From Solobacterium sp. (GTDB lineage Bacteria > Bacillota_I > Bacilli_A > Erysipelotrichales > Erysipelotrichaceae), in the NCBI GenBank assembly GCA_024698805.1, contig JAILQT010000049.1:1-40270 (forward strand): DNA of 40,270 nucleotides, read 5' to 3'. Positions 28,048 to 37,084 of the stretch are shown one piece after another. A model generated the notes under the pieces. That model saw only the letters and a list, made by a program, of their open reading frames with translations, had not been told where the DNA came from and made no database searches. Positions within the stretch are counted from its first letter, which is position 1; every line of letters starts with the position of its first letter. The position numbers were made by a program, and so were the translations under genes.

Positions 28048-29480
28048 TGGATTTTGACCTGAACAAAAGATACTGTTTCCATTTCAATGCGATCTCGATG
28101 ATCCCGCGCGGCAGCCGCAATGAAAAAGCGGTCAGTGACTATATCGCGGGTTTCGCAAAAGAGCACAGGCTTGCATACAAACAGGATGAAGTCTGGAACG
28201 TCCTTGTGGAAAAACCCGCATCTGCCGGTTATGAGGATGCGGAGCCTGTCGTCCTGCAGGCGCATATCGACATGGTATGCGAAAAGAACAACGACATCGT
28301 CCATGATTTTGAAAAGGATCCCCTTGACCTGTATGTGGAAGACGGATGGCTGCACGCAAGGGGCACGACGCTCGGTGCGGATGACGGCCAGGGTGTCGCC
28401 TATATGCTGGCGATCCTCGAAGATGAGACACTGGAACATCCGAAACTGCAGTGCATCTTCACTTCCATGGAAGAGATCGGCCTCATCGGTGCTTCCGCAT
28501 TGAAGAAGGAAGATATCATCGGAAAACAGCTGATCAATCTCGACGGCGGCGGTGAGACACGCACATGTGTCAGTTCTGCCGGCGGTGCCAGGGCAAGGAT
28601 CACAAAGCAGGTATCCTTCGCAGGGAATACAGACCCGGCATATACACTGCGTGTACGCGGCCTGCTCGGCGGGCATTCGGGCGGTATGATCCATCTTGAA
28701 AGAGGCAATTCCAATATCCTCGCCGCACGAATACTCAGGGAAATGCAGGATGCCGGATGCGATATCCGGATCGCGGATTTCCGGGGCGGTCTGAAATTCA
28801 ACGCGATACCCCGTGAAGCGGACATCCTGTTCGTTTCCTGCGATCCGAAGGAAAAGCTGGAGAATGCCCTGAAGCCCGCCGCTGAGAACATCCGCGGCGA
28901 ACTGGAGTTCTCCGATCCGGGTTTCAGCGCGTTCCTTGATGAAGCACCGAAGCCCGAAAAGGCCCTTACACAGAAAGATACAGACGACATCCTGAATATG
29001 ATGTATGTCATGCCGAACGGGTTTCAGCACAGGTCGCTTGCCATCGAGGGCCTGACGACAGCGTCACTGAACGCAGGCGTCGTCTATTTCGAAAACGATG
29101 TATTCACGATCGACGATATGATCCGGAGTGCAGCTGCTTCGCATACAGATACGCTGATCCTGCAGATCAGGATCCTTGGCAGGGCATTCGGCTTTGAGAT
29201 TTCCGTCCATGACAGATACGGCGGCTGGGCGTTCAGCAGCCGGTCCCGTCTGCGGGAGATCCTGCGGGACGTCCTGAAAGAAAAAGGGATCGAAATGATG
29301 GAAAGGGCTGCGCACGGCGGTCTGGAATGCGGCATATTCAAAGCGCTGATCCCGGATATGGATATCATCACCTACGGTCCGATCTCGACCGGCGAACATA
29401 CACCGGATGAAAAGCTTGATCTCGCATCATTTGACAGGGCTTACGCAAACCTCTGTGAAGTACTCCGCAGATGCAGATAG
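28047..29480 (+). CDS. pepD: Aminoacyl-histidine dipeptidase (PepD-like, M20 family)
   Basis: Cytoplasmic dizinc dipeptidase, 477 aa, normal for the PepD group. Metal ligands and catalytic residues: His73 and Asp75 in QAHIDMV, the bridging Asp in LGADDGQG (112-113), catalytic Glu in MEEIG (142-143), and Asp166 in NLDGGGE. The lid domain carries GLLGGHSGGMIH. The start codon overlaps the GH1 stop codon (TAATG), so it is translated by coupling. The gene symbol reflects family similarity; the dipeptide range is not readable. Confidence 0.92.
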
Positions 29481-29482
29481 CA

Positions 29483-29506
29483 GGCAGGGCAAGTCCCTGC
29501 CTTTTT
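29483..29506 (+). terminator. Terminator after pepD
   Basis: GGCAGGG (29483-29489) and CCCTGCC (29495-29501) followed by five T, 2 nt beyond the stop codon. Confidence 0.92.
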
Positions 29507-29545
29507 CTGTGAATTCTGCTATGCTTGATGGAAAGGAGACTGATT

Positions 29546-30685
29546 ATGGTATTGATTAAAAACGGCCTGATCCATGACCTGGAGAACAGGGAACCCTATC
29601 ATGCGGACATACTTGTAAAAGACGGGAAGATCGCGGATATCGGTCTGGATCTTTCCGATGACAATGAGATCTATGACGCGAAAGGCATGGATGTCTATCC
29701 CGGCATGGTCGACGCGCACAGCCACCTCGGTGTTTCCGGTACGGCGATCGGCTTTGAAGGAAGCGACTACAATGAAGTCGGTGATATCTGTTCACCGCAG
29801 ATGCGCGGCATCGACAGCGTCAACCCGTTCGATCCCGCATTCAAAGACGCAGCGAAGGCAGGCGTGACGACAGTTGCGACAGGCCCGGGAAGCGCAGACG
29901 CCCTGGGCGGTACGTGGCTAGCGATCAAAACGACCGGTATCTGTGTTGACGAAATGGTCGTAAAAGATCCGATCGCGATGAAATGCGCATTTGGTGAAAA
30001 TCCCAAGCGCGTATACAAAGACCGCGGCAATTTCGCACGCATGTCGACAGCGGCACATCTCAGGGAGATGCTGTTCAAAGCCTTTGAATACGCCCGCAAA
30101 AAGGAAGCTGCCGGCGATGACATCACAAAGATGCCCCCATTCGATATGAAACTGGAATCCCTTCTTCCCGTTGTCCGGAAAGAGATCCCCCTGAAGGCGC
30201 ATGCGCATCAGGCAAACGATATCCTGACAGCTGTGCGGATCGCGAAGGAATTCGATCTGAAAATGACGCTTGAACATGTAACGGAAGGCCACCTGATCGC
30301 GGATATCCTCGCAAAAACGGATTATATGATGGCTGTCGGTCCCGCATTTACAGCCGCCACGAAATTCGAGCTGAAAAACAAATCCTGGACAACGCCCGGC
30401 ATCCTTTCCGCAAAAGGCTGCCATGTGTCCCTCGTAACCGACCATCCGTTCTCGCTGGAAGAATACCTTCCCGTTTATGCAGGGCTCGCTGTCAAAGCCG
30501 GCATGGACGAATACGAGGCGCTGAAGGCGATCACGATCAACCCTGCCAGGCATATCGGCTGTGAAGACCGGATCGGCTCGCTGAAGAAAGGCAAGGACGC
30601 CGATATCATGATCTGGAACGGACCGCTTTTCTCCGTCGAATCCGATGCGGAAGCTGTATTCATAAACGGGGAACTGATCCGCTGA
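29546..30685 (+). CDS. Amidohydrolase, imidazolonepropionase-like
   Basis: Predicted metal-dependent amidohydrolase, 379 aa. It shows the N-terminal beta sandwich, then GMVDAHSHLG (HxH metal ligands) at about 60, GVTTVATGPGSA, a His pair in KAHAHQANDI, His in LEHVTEGH, and the catalytic Asp in LVTDHPF. The end (GSLKKGKDADIMIWNG) is typical for this superfamily. The start at 29546 (MVLIKNGLI) was chosen because GGAAAGGAG lies 7 nt before it. It stands alone between two terminators. The substrate is open: cyclic amide, dipeptide or similar. Confidence 0.87.
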   Translation: MVLIKNGLIHDLENREPYHADILVKDGKIADIGLDLSDDNEIYDAKGMDVYPGMVDAHSHLGVSGTAIGFEGSDYNEVGDICSPQMRGIDSVNPFDPAFKDAAKAGVTTVATGPGSADALGGTWLAIKTTGICVDEMVVKDPIAMKCAFGENPKRVYKDRGNFARMSTAAHLREMLFKAFEYARKKEAAGDDITKMPPFDMKLESLLPVVRKEIPLKAHAHQANDILTAVRIAKEFDLKMTLEHVTEGHLIADILAKTDYMMAVGPAFTAATKFELKNKSWTTPGILSAKGCHVSLVTDHPFSLEEYLPVYAGLAVKAGMDEYEALKAITINPARHIGCEDRIGSLKKGKDADIMIWNGPLFSVESDAEAVFINGELIR

Positions 30686-30698
30686 AACAGGGAATATG

Positions 30699-30724
30699 AC
30701 TGCTGTAATATCAGCAGTTTTTTT
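30699..30724 (+). terminator. Terminator after the amidohydrolase gene
   Basis: ACTGCTG (30699-30705) and CAGCAGT (30712-30718) followed by seven T. Confidence 0.92.
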
Positions 30725-30747
30725 ATCGGTTTTTCAAGCCAGATGTA

Positions 30748-30776
30748 TTTTCACCCGGCTGCACCGGTGGTAAAAT
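30748..30776 (+). promoter_or_regulatory. Promoter of the acyl-CoA synthetase gene
   Basis: TTTTCA (30748-30753), 17 bp, extended -10 TGG-TAAAAT (TAAAAT 30771-30776). Start predicted near 30783. Confidence 0.55.
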
Positions 30777-30786
30777 CTATAATTGG

Positions 30787-30817
30787 ATTGTTTAGACAAT
30801 GCGCGCTGCAAGCGCAT
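30787..30817. promoter_or_regulatory. Inverted repeats in the leader of the acyl-CoA synthetase gene
   Basis: ATTGT-TTAG-ACAAT (30787-30800) lies just after the predicted transcription start, where a repressor would block initiation. It is followed by ATGCGC/GCGCAT arms (30799-30804, 30812-30817). It does not match the FapR consensus I remember. Confidence 0.4.
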
Positions 30818-30838
30818 CATTGGAAAGGAAATATCACT

Positions 30839-32581
30839 ATGGAAGAAAAGATCACAGCCAGGATGCCCTGGGCGGGACATACGGGAGATATCCCCCTGCA
30901 TCTGGATTATTTTGAAGGCTCAATGTTCGATAAACTGGCTGACACAGCCGGGAAATACCCCAATTATGTCGCGTTTGATTTCATGGGAAAGCCGACGACC
31001 TACAAGGAGCTGATCCGTGAAACGGAAAAATGCGCAAAGGCACTGAAAACGATCGGTGTCCGTGAAGGCGACAGGGTCACGATCGCCATGCCGAACTGCC
31101 CGCAGGCGATCTATATGTTCTATGCGGTCAACCTTGTCGGTGCGATCGCCAACATGATCCATCCGCTGTCTGCGGAAAAGGAGATCGAATTCTACCTGAA
31201 TGAATCGCAGTCTGTCACTGCCATCACCCTGGACCAGTTCTATCACAAGTTTGAAAACATCCGGGAAAACACCGGTGTAGTAAACATTATCATCGCTTCC
31301 GTGAAGGACGCCCTTTCCAAGCCGGTAAGGGCCGGATACATGCTGACGGAAGGCCGCAAAATCAAAAAGATCCCCAAGGACGCCCCGGTCATCCGCTGGA
31401 AAGAGTTCATGAGGCTCTCCTACCACTGCTTCTACAACTACCGCGTGCAGCGCAGCTCCGATGACCCGGCTGTTATTCTGTATTCCGGCGGAACGACAGG
31501 AACGACAAAGGGCATCGTCCTGACCAATAAGAACTTCAATGCGCTGTCCCAGCAGATCGTGGCAACGAATCCGATGTACCGTCCCGGGGATAAGATGCTT
31601 TCCGCAATGCCGCTGTTCCACGGATTCGGTCTCGGTGTCTGCATCCATTCGATGCTGGCACAGGGCGGACGCTGTGTCCTCGTACCGCGTTTTACCGCGA
31701 AGAGCTATGCAAAACTCATCACCAAATACCGCTGCAATTTCATTGCAGGTGTTCCGACGCTCTATGAAGCGCTGCTCCGGCTGGATACGATGAACAACGC
31801 TGACCTGAGCTGTCTGAAAGGCGTATTCTCCGGCGGCGACAGCCTGTCTGTCGAGCTTAAAAAGAAATTTGACAAATTCCTGTATGACCATAAAGCCACG
31901 ATCCAGGTCCGTGAGGGCTACGGAACGACAGAGACCGTCACTGCCTGCTGCCTGACTCCCCCGAACAAGTTCAAGGAAGGTTCGATCGGCGTACCGTTCC
32001 CCGATACATATATCAAGATCGTCGAACCGGGAAGCGACCGCGAGCTTCCGTACGGTGAAGAGGGAGAGATCCTTCTTGCCGGTCCTACGGTAATGAAGGA
32101 ATACATGAACCATCCCGATGAAACGTTCCGTACCCTGCGCCATCATAAAGACGGGCTCACATGGGTATATACAGGCGATCTCGGAACGATGGATGATGAA
32201 GGCTTTATCTATTTCCGGGGCCGTGCCAAGAGGCTGATCATCTCTTCCGGATATAATATCTATCCCGGACAGCTGGAAAACATCCTTGACGCACATGAAA
32301 AGATCCAGATGAGCTGTGTGATCGGCGTACCCGACGCATACAGGATGCAGAAGGTAAAAGCTTTCGTGAAGCTTGTACCGGGTGTGCCTGCAGACGATGC
32401 GACAAAGAACGAGCTCATTGCTTACTGCCGCAAAAACATTGCCAAATATGCAATGCCCTATGATATCGAATTCCGGGAAGAACTTCCCAAGACGCTCGTC
32501 GGCAAAGTTGCCTACCGCGTGCTTGAGGAAGAGGAACTGGCAAAGATCAGGGCAGCCGAGGCAGCCGGACAGGCAGAATAA
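30839..32581 (+). CDS. Long-chain fatty acid--CoA ligase-like AMP-forming synthetase
   Basis: ANL-superfamily enzyme, 580 aa, which activates a carboxylic acid to its adenylate and then its CoA thioester. Motifs: the P-loop YSGGTTGTTKGIVLTN (phosphate-binding), YGTTET, the Asp of YTGDLG, RLIISSGYNIYPGQLE at the hinge, and the C-terminal catalytic Lys in KTLVGKVAYR. The start at 30839 (MEEKITARMPW) has GGAAAGGAA upstream; the frame is open 32 codons further back without a better site. It is transcribed alone. Fatty acid use is the usual role of this group, but the chain length is unknown. Confidence 0.9.
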   Translation: MEEKITARMPWAGHTGDIPLHLDYFEGSMFDKLADTAGKYPNYVAFDFMGKPTTYKELIRETEKCAKALKTIGVREGDRVTIAMPNCPQAIYMFYAVNLVGAIANMIHPLSAEKEIEFYLNESQSVTAITLDQFYHKFENIRENTGVVNIIIASVKDALSKPVRAGYMLTEGRKIKKIPKDAPVIRWKEFMRLSYHCFYNYRVQRSSDDPAVILYSGGTTGTTKGIVLTNKNFNALSQQIVATNPMYRPGDKMLSAMPLFHGFGLGVCIHSMLAQGGRCVLVPRFTAKSYAKLITKYRCNFIAGVPTLYEALLRLDTMNNADLSCLKGVFSGGDSLSVELKKKFDKFLYDHKATIQVREGYGTTETVTACCLTPPNKFKEGSIGVPFPDTYIKIVEPGSDRELPYGEEGEILLAGPTVMKEYMNHPDETFRTLRHHKDGLTWVYTGDLGTMDDEGFIYFRGRAKRLIISSGYNIYPGQLENILDAHEKIQMSCVIGVPDAYRMQKVKAFVKLVPGVPADDATKNELIAYCRKNIAKYAMPYDIEFREELPKTLVGKVAYRVLEEEELAKIRAAEAAGQAE

Positions 32582-32584
32582 TGA

Positions 32585-32640
32585 AAAATGAGGGACTGTA
32601 TCAGTGTCATTGATACGATTCCCTCATTTTCTTCTTTTTT
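32585..32640. terminator. Strong terminator between convergent genes
   Basis: AAAATGAGGGA (32585-32595) with TCCCTCATTTT (32620-32630), inner GTATCA/TGATAC, then CTTCTTTTTT on plus. On minus a TTTTT follows the other arm, so it serves both directions. Confidence 0.92.
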
Positions 32641-33719
32641 CAGCCCATCCGCATCCGGCTCAGCAATGGCAGGATATGATCCAGCGCTTTCTGATAACCG
32701 CATTCCTCATCGGTCAGATAACAGACGTTCTGTCTCCTGCAGCCGCCATTGCACATCGTCCTGTACCGGCAGGACATGCACGGCTGTTTCATACACGGGG
32801 TTTTCAGGAATTCTGCCGAGACCTGTGTATCGTTCATCTCTGCAAAAGACATATCTTCCAGATTGCCCAGCCTGTATTCATCCAGGCAGTAGAAATCACA
32901 CGGATATGTATCGCCGTTCGACTCGATGACATACTGCATCGAGCATCTGCCGATCATGCCGCACTGGTAAGGCATCTGCCCCCTCAGCATGCTGAAGAGA
33001 TTGTCGAAAAGGTTGACGCTCAGACGGTGGCCCTTCAGGACGGCTTTCTGCCAGCAGTCAAAGAATTCGATATAAAACTTCTCATAGTCCGCAGGCTTCA
33101 TCGCGAAATCCGCGCCGCTGCCTTCAAGTCCGGGCAGGCACGGGATCAACTGCACATATTCATAGTGATGGTTCAGGTAAAAATTCAGCAGGCCTTTTGC
33201 ATGTCCGGCAAGTGTACTCGTGACCACTGTGAGGATATTGAAAGATACCCCTTTCTTTCGCAGCGTCTCGATATTGTCCAGGATCCTGTAATAGACGCTT
33301 TTGTGCTCCGCGTCAAAGCGGAACTGATCCATGTTGGTCTGGTAGCCGTCAAGCGACACGCCGATCAGGAAATCATTCTCCTTAAAGAAATCGGCCCATT
33401 CTTCATTGATCAGGGTACCGTTGGTCTGCAGGGCATAATTGACCCGGATGCCGGGATACTGCTTCATGCAGGAAACAAAATGCCGGAAATAGTCCAGACC
33501 GGCAAGCACAGGCTCTCCTCCCTGAAAGCTGATATTCGCAAGGCCTTCGCCTGCAACAGCTTCTGCGAGCCTTTTTGTGATGACTTCCGTCGTTTCCGCG
33601 CGCATCATCGTGTTGACAGGTACATCCCTGTTTTCACTGATATCCGCGTAAAAGCAGTATCTGCACCGGAGGTTGCAGGCAGCGGAAGCGGGTTTGATCA
33701 TTACGGAGATCGTTTTCAT
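32640..33719 (-). CDS. Radical SAM/SPASM protein, anaerobic sulfatase-maturase-like
   Basis: Iron-sulfur enzyme, 359 aa. The radical-SAM cluster is bound by Cys15, Cys19 and Cys22 (CNLRCRYC), in the context MIKPASAACNLRCRYCFY known from anaerobic sulfatase maturases. FQGGEP is the SAM-binding glycine-rich motif. The C-terminal SPASM domain has the Cys series CGMIGRCS, GDTYPCDFYC, CMKQPCMSCRYRTMCNGGC and a final EECGYQK, enough for two auxiliary clusters. Family members turn Cys or Ser of sulfatases into formylglycine. No sulfatase gene lies in the window, so the target is unknown. No ribosome binding site precedes the start, and a -10 element lies 6 nt before it, suggesting a leaderless mRNA. 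Confidence 0.9.
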   Translation of the reverse strand: MKTISVMIKPASAACNLRCRYCFYADISENRDVPVNTMMRAETTEVITKRLAEAVAGEGLANISFQGGEPVLAGLDYFRHFVSCMKQYPGIRVNYALQTNGTLINEEWADFFKENDFLIGVSLDGYQTNMDQFRFDAEHKSVYYRILDNIETLRKKGVSFNILTVVTSTLAGHAKGLLNFYLNHHYEYVQLIPCLPGLEGSGADFAMKPADYEKFYIEFFDCWQKAVLKGHRLSVNLFDNLFSMLRGQMPYQCGMIGRCSMQYVIESNGDTYPCDFYCLDEYRLGNLEDMSFAEMNDTQVSAEFLKTPCMKQPCMSCRYRTMCNGGCRRQNVCYLTDEECGYQKALDHILPLLSRMRMG

Positions 33720-33725
33720 ACAGCC

Positions 33726-33734
33726 ATTTTACCA
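33726..33734 (-). promoter_or_regulatory. Extended -10 element directly before the radical SAM gene
   Basis: Minus-strand TGG-TAAAAT with TAAAAT at 33726-33731. Only 6 nt separate it from the ATG, so the transcript should begin at or next to the start codon. Confidence 0.5.
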
Positions 33735-33740
33735 TGAATA

Positions 33741-33760
33741 AAACGGCTTTTCTGCCGTTT
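33741..33760 (-). terminator. Terminator of the VanY-CapA-lipoprotein unit
   Basis: AAACGGC (33741-33747) and GCCGTTT (33754-33760), then TATTC on the minus strand. It begins 2 nt after the lipoprotein stop codon; the T tract is short. Confidence 0.7.
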
Positions 33761-33762
33761 CA

Positions 33763-35088
33763 TCATTCTGCGATCGGAGCTGTTTCGATCAGCTTGTTGT
33801 ACGGGAACCACTCGCTGTCTTCCGATGCCCTGACATGGATGCCGTCAGAGAGGATCGTATACGAATACAGGCCGTCCTTGCTTGAATAGTAGTATTCATC
33901 CGTCAGGACAAAGGATTCCATCGTAGCTGTGGGAACTTCAAACAGATAATGCTGGATCGCATCCCTGTATGTCACATCGTCCAGTGCTTCCCGGTAATAC
34001 GGATATGCATCGGTCGTCTTATAATCTTCCAGCATATCATCCAGTGAGCCGGCATCATCCCATGTCGAGTCGACTTCATACCACTCGCCGTCTACCTTGA
34101 CGATCGACCATGCATGTCCGCCGAGGTCCGACGGGTCATTGCCTGCCGTACCGACGATGACAGCCGCTTCAAGGCCTGCCTGCTGGAGCAGGTATTCATA
34201 TGCCAGGGAATAGCCGTCGCAGACTGCTGTCTTCTTATCGCCCCTGCTGTTTTCCACAAGCGCGCCGTATGCGGTATGTGCCAGGTCCTTTGCCGTGCCG
34301 GATGCCATGACGTCATAATCATATGTGACCGTCTCGATCAGCTTGTCATGGATCGCAAGCGCGATCTCCGCCTCGGATGCGGTCAGGTCGATATCGCTGA
34401 GGAATTTCTCCGCGGCATCATTGAATGCCTGCACATCTTCTTCAAAGTCTTCATACGGTTCTTCGAAATAGATGTAGAGCTCATTCGTGCCGGGTGCTGA
34501 AGGAACATACGGGACGCCGAAGTTCATCGTTGCCTTTGTATCGTTGTACAGCCAGAACAGTTCGGGATGATCATACAGCATCGCGTAATAGGCGAGCCAC
34601 AGGGCATCTGCGAATTCAGGCGTTTCAATATCGTCTGTCGTGGAGTATATGACGATGTTGTTCGGGTCTGCCGGGTTTTCCACCGCCAGCAGCATCGCAT
34701 CGTAGATCTTCTGCGCGGTGCTGTCCAGCTGCTCATAATAGTAGAAATGCTCTGCGTTGTTGATGAGGGGCGTGCTGATCGGGGAATACGCACGCATCGC
34801 CCTGTTGGCTTCAGCAGTCTCTTCCTCGCTCAGGTCTGTCTTCTCCTGCAGCTGCAGCTGTCCGAGTCCGCCGCTGAGGGCAGGAAGGTTCAGGGACAGT
34901 GTCTTAACGGAATCGTCCGTGATCGCTGCTGTTTCTTCCTTGTCCTGTTCTTCCGTGTTCTGCTCTTCCGTTTCCTGTTCTTCAGCCTGTGCGGAACCTG
35001 CAGAGGACGCTGCGGAAGCTGCCCCGCCGGATGCGCAGCCGGTCAGGATCAGGGAGACAGCTGCCAGAAATGATAGTGTCTTTTTCAT
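33763..35088 (-). CDS. Lipoprotein with transglutaminase-like domain
   Basis: Exported lipoprotein, 441 aa. The signal peptide ends in the lipobox LTGC with lipidated Cys18, followed by a low-complexity Ala/Ser/Glu/Gln linker to about 60. The papain-like transglutaminase core has Cys in AVCDGYS, His in GGHAWSIV and Asp in YEVDSTWDD, in the expected order. Similar proteins act as surface peptidases or remodelling enzymes; the exact activity is unknown. AAAGGGAAAG lies before the start. It is 14 nt downstream of the capA-like gene and so likely its operon partner. Confidence 0.87.
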   Translation of the reverse strand: MKKTLSFLAAVSLILTGCASGGAASAASSAGSAQAEEQETEEQNTEEQDKEETAAITDDSVKTLSLNLPALSGGLGQLQLQEKTDLSEEETAEANRAMRAYSPISTPLINNAEHFYYYEQLDSTAQKIYDAMLLAVENPADPNNIVIYSTTDDIETPEFADALWLAYYAMLYDHPELFWLYNDTKATMNFGVPYVPSAPGTNELYIYFEEPYEDFEEDVQAFNDAAEKFLSDIDLTASEAEIALAIHDKLIETVTYDYDVMASGTAKDLAHTAYGALVENSRGDKKTAVCDGYSLAYEYLLQQAGLEAAVIVGTAGNDPSDLGGHAWSIVKVDGEWYEVDSTWDDAGSLDDMLEDYKTTDAYPYYREALDDVTYRDAIQHYLFEVPTATMESFVLTDEYYYSSKDGLYSYTILSDGIHVRASEDSEWFPYNKLIETAPIAE

Positions 35089-35102
35089 AGTCTTTCCCTT
35101 TC

Positions 35103-36296
35103 TTATACGCCGCCGATCTGAATGTTGTCATCCAGACCCGTTATGATCGCTTTGTATTCTTCATAGACCGCATCATGATCCTCCAGCATTTCATCTGTCA
35201 GATCTTCAAAGTTATGCACTTTGACGTCCGTACGGAGCACAGTCTCATCCCCGACATATGTCACATAGACGAGATCCGCGCGGACATTGTCTACCGTGAT
35301 CTTCGTCTCGCCGTTCTCGACCTTTTTATGGATATCCATGCCGGCGATCATGCCGATCCTTCTTTCCGTGCCGATCTGCGAACTGATCAGGTTGCCCATC
35401 GCATAGAATACAGGGACATCCCCGATCCACTGGAACGGCTGGATCACATGGACATGGTTGCCGACGATCACATCCGCACCTGCCTCAGCCAGCGCATTGG
35501 CCAGCCGGAACTGTTCGTCATTGACTTCATGGGAGTATTCCGTACCCCAGTGCATCGCAACGATCACCACATCATTCTCCGCTTTGGCACGCGCTACCTT
35601 GTCCAGCATCTCCTGTTCATGTCCCGGGAAATAGTTGACTTCGAAGCCGTAATCCGGCTCGATGCCGTTCGTATTCTCGCAGTAGGACAGGAACGCCACA
35701 TCGATGCCGTTCACATTCATGGATGCGATCTCATCATATTCCAGCATGGATGTATTCGTTCCCTGCATCAGCACGTTCTCCTGACTGTTCCAGAATTCAC
35801 GTGAACTGACGATTCCCTGCCAGCCCCTGTCGAGACAGTGGTTGTTGGCGGTCGATACCAGGTTGAAGCCCTTTGAGACCATGTATTCCCCGAATTCCTG
35901 GGGACTGTTGAATGTCGGATAGCCGGAAAGATACAGCTCCGTTCCGCCGAGTATCGTCTCCTGGTTGTAATAGGCAAGGTCATAATTACTGACGACATCC
36001 AGGACATCATCGAGCTGCTTTGCGAAATCGAAGGTGCCGTCCTCATTCATTGCGTCCGTATAGACCGATTCATGAAGCAGACCGTCCCCGGTCACAAACA
36101 GGGATGCGGTATATTCTTCCGCCTGTTCTTCCGGTTCTTCCGTTGTCTCCGGCGTAATGACCGCTTCTTCTGCCTCCGGCGTCTGCACAGCCTCTTCAGT
36201 TTCTTCCGGCTCTGCCTGTGAAGCAGGTTCGGACGGCCCTGCCGTCCTGCAGGCACAGAGAAGCAGTGCTGCAGCCGCAAGGATCTTTTTATTCAT
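35103..36296 (-). CDS. CapA-family lipoprotein (poly-gamma-glutamate synthesis type metallophosphatase fold)
   Basis: Exported lipoprotein, 397 aa, with a lipobox around LLCAC (Cys16) and an acidic Glu/Pro/Thr linker to about 65. The PGA_cap domain shows FVTGDGLLHESVY, YNQETILGG, STANNHCLDRGWQGI, VIVAMHWGTEY, ADVIVGNHVHVIQPF and YAMGNLISSQ, the usual motifs with metal-binding Asp, Asn and His. Typical GDxM at the first motif is GDGL here. CapA supports poly-gamma-glutamate export or attachment, but many gut Bacillota have CapA-like proteins without capBC, and none is seen here. The start ATG at 36296 has GGAGGTGATT and overlaps the vanY stop (ATGAATAA). Confidence 0.88.
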   Translation of the reverse strand: MNKKILAAAALLLCACRTAGPSEPASQAEPEETEEAVQTPEAEEAVITPETTEEPEEQAEEYTASLFVTGDGLLHESVYTDAMNEDGTFDFAKQLDDVLDVVSNYDLAYYNQETILGGTELYLSGYPTFNSPQEFGEYMVSKGFNLVSTANNHCLDRGWQGIVSSREFWNSQENVLMQGTNTSMLEYDEIASMNVNGIDVAFLSYCENTNGIEPDYGFEVNYFPGHEQEMLDKVARAKAENDVVIVAMHWGTEYSHEVNDEQFRLANALAEAGADVIVGNHVHVIQPFQWIGDVPVFYAMGNLISSQIGTERRIGMIAGMDIHKKVENGETKITVDNVRADLVYVTYVGDETVLRTDVKVHNFEDLTDEMLEDHDAVYEEYKAIITGLDDNIQIGGV

Positions 36297-37020
36297 AATC
36301 ACCTCCGCTTATACCATAGTAATCTTCAAAGCATTTCCCGGATTCGTATACCTTCTTCGCTTCTTCCCTGCCGATATAGCGGAAATGCCACGGTTCATAC
36401 GCAAAACCGGTATGTTCTTCACAGCCCTCGGGATAGCGGAGGATAAAACCGTAACGGTAGGCGTTGTCTTTCAGCCATTTACCTTCATCGGAAGCTGCGA
36501 ATTCCGCTTCCAGCGCTTCACCGTTATTCATGATATCCACTGCCAGTCCTGTCTGGTGTTCGGAATACCCCGCCCTGGAGCTGTATTTTTCCGCATACTC
36601 CTCACCGTTTGTCCTGGTGATCTCCTCATATACCTCTTCCTGCTGGGCATCGGATCTGTATCCGGACAGCAGGTAAAGGTCCAGCGACTGGTTCTTCGCT
36701 TCTTCGAAAAGCGCTTCGAGGTCTTTTTTCATCACTTCCCGGACAGTGCATGGTTTTGTCTTGAACGGTACAGAGGGCTCGCAAAGATCTTCCGGCTCGT
36801 AGTTGTTCGGCAGCTTATGCTTTTTGTTTGCACATAAAAGCAGACTCTTTGTATCAAAGAATCTGGATTGCTCTTCTGCATTTGGAACGACTTCGGTCTC
36901 TGCCGGCGGTGTTGTTTCAGGCACTTTATTCAGAAAATCATTGGAGATCAGAATATAGCCTGCAAGAAGCACCAGTATCGCACAGAGGATCACCGCAAGA
37001 ATTGCCAGCCTTTTTGTCAT
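36289..37020 (-). CDS. D-alanyl-D-alanine carboxypeptidase, VanY/M15B family
   Basis: Zinc peptidase, 243 aa, cutting the terminal D-Ala from peptidoglycan precursors or stems. One N-terminal membrane segment (about 5-27) anchors the catalytic domain outside. Motifs: LSGYRSDAQQEEVY, the zinc ligands in SEHQTGLAVDI (His, Asp) and EPWHFRYIG (catalytic Glu, His ligand). The start at 37020 (MTKRLAIL) follows GAGGTG. The end overlaps the capA-like gene by 8 nt. No vanS/vanR or vanA-type genes are near, so this is a housekeeping DD-carboxypeptidase rather than a glycopeptide resistance locus. Confidence 0.92.
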   Translation of the reverse strand: MTKRLAILAVILCAILVLLAGYILISNDFLNKVPETTPPAETEVVPNAEEQSRFFDTKSLLLCANKKHKLPNNYEPEDLCEPSVPFKTKPCTVREVMKKDLEALFEEAKNQSLDLYLLSGYRSDAQQEEVYEEITRTNGEEYAEKYSSRAGYSEHQTGLAVDIMNNGEALEAEFAASDEGKWLKDNAYRYGFILRYPEGCEEHTGFAYEPWHFRYIGREEAKKVYESGKCFEDYYGISGGDYE

Positions 37021-37061
37021 GTGCACCTCATTTCTTCTCCATGTTACCACGAACCGGGGTC

Positions 37062-37084
37062 AAAAAAAACAGGCTTCACCTGTT
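37062..37084 (-). terminator. Terminator of the NUDIX gene
   Basis: AACAGG (37068-37073) and CCTGTT (37079-37084) with eight T on the minus strand. The stem overlaps the last codons of the gene. Confidence 0.85.

Noticed and set aside
30920-32296. 458-codon open frame on the minus strand
   Set aside because: Antisense to the acyl-CoA synthetase, no start signal.
35103-37020. Poly-gamma-glutamate capsule locus or glycopeptide-resistance locus
   Set aside because: Only a CapA-like and a VanY-like gene are present; capB/capC and vanA/H/X/S/R are absent in the window.
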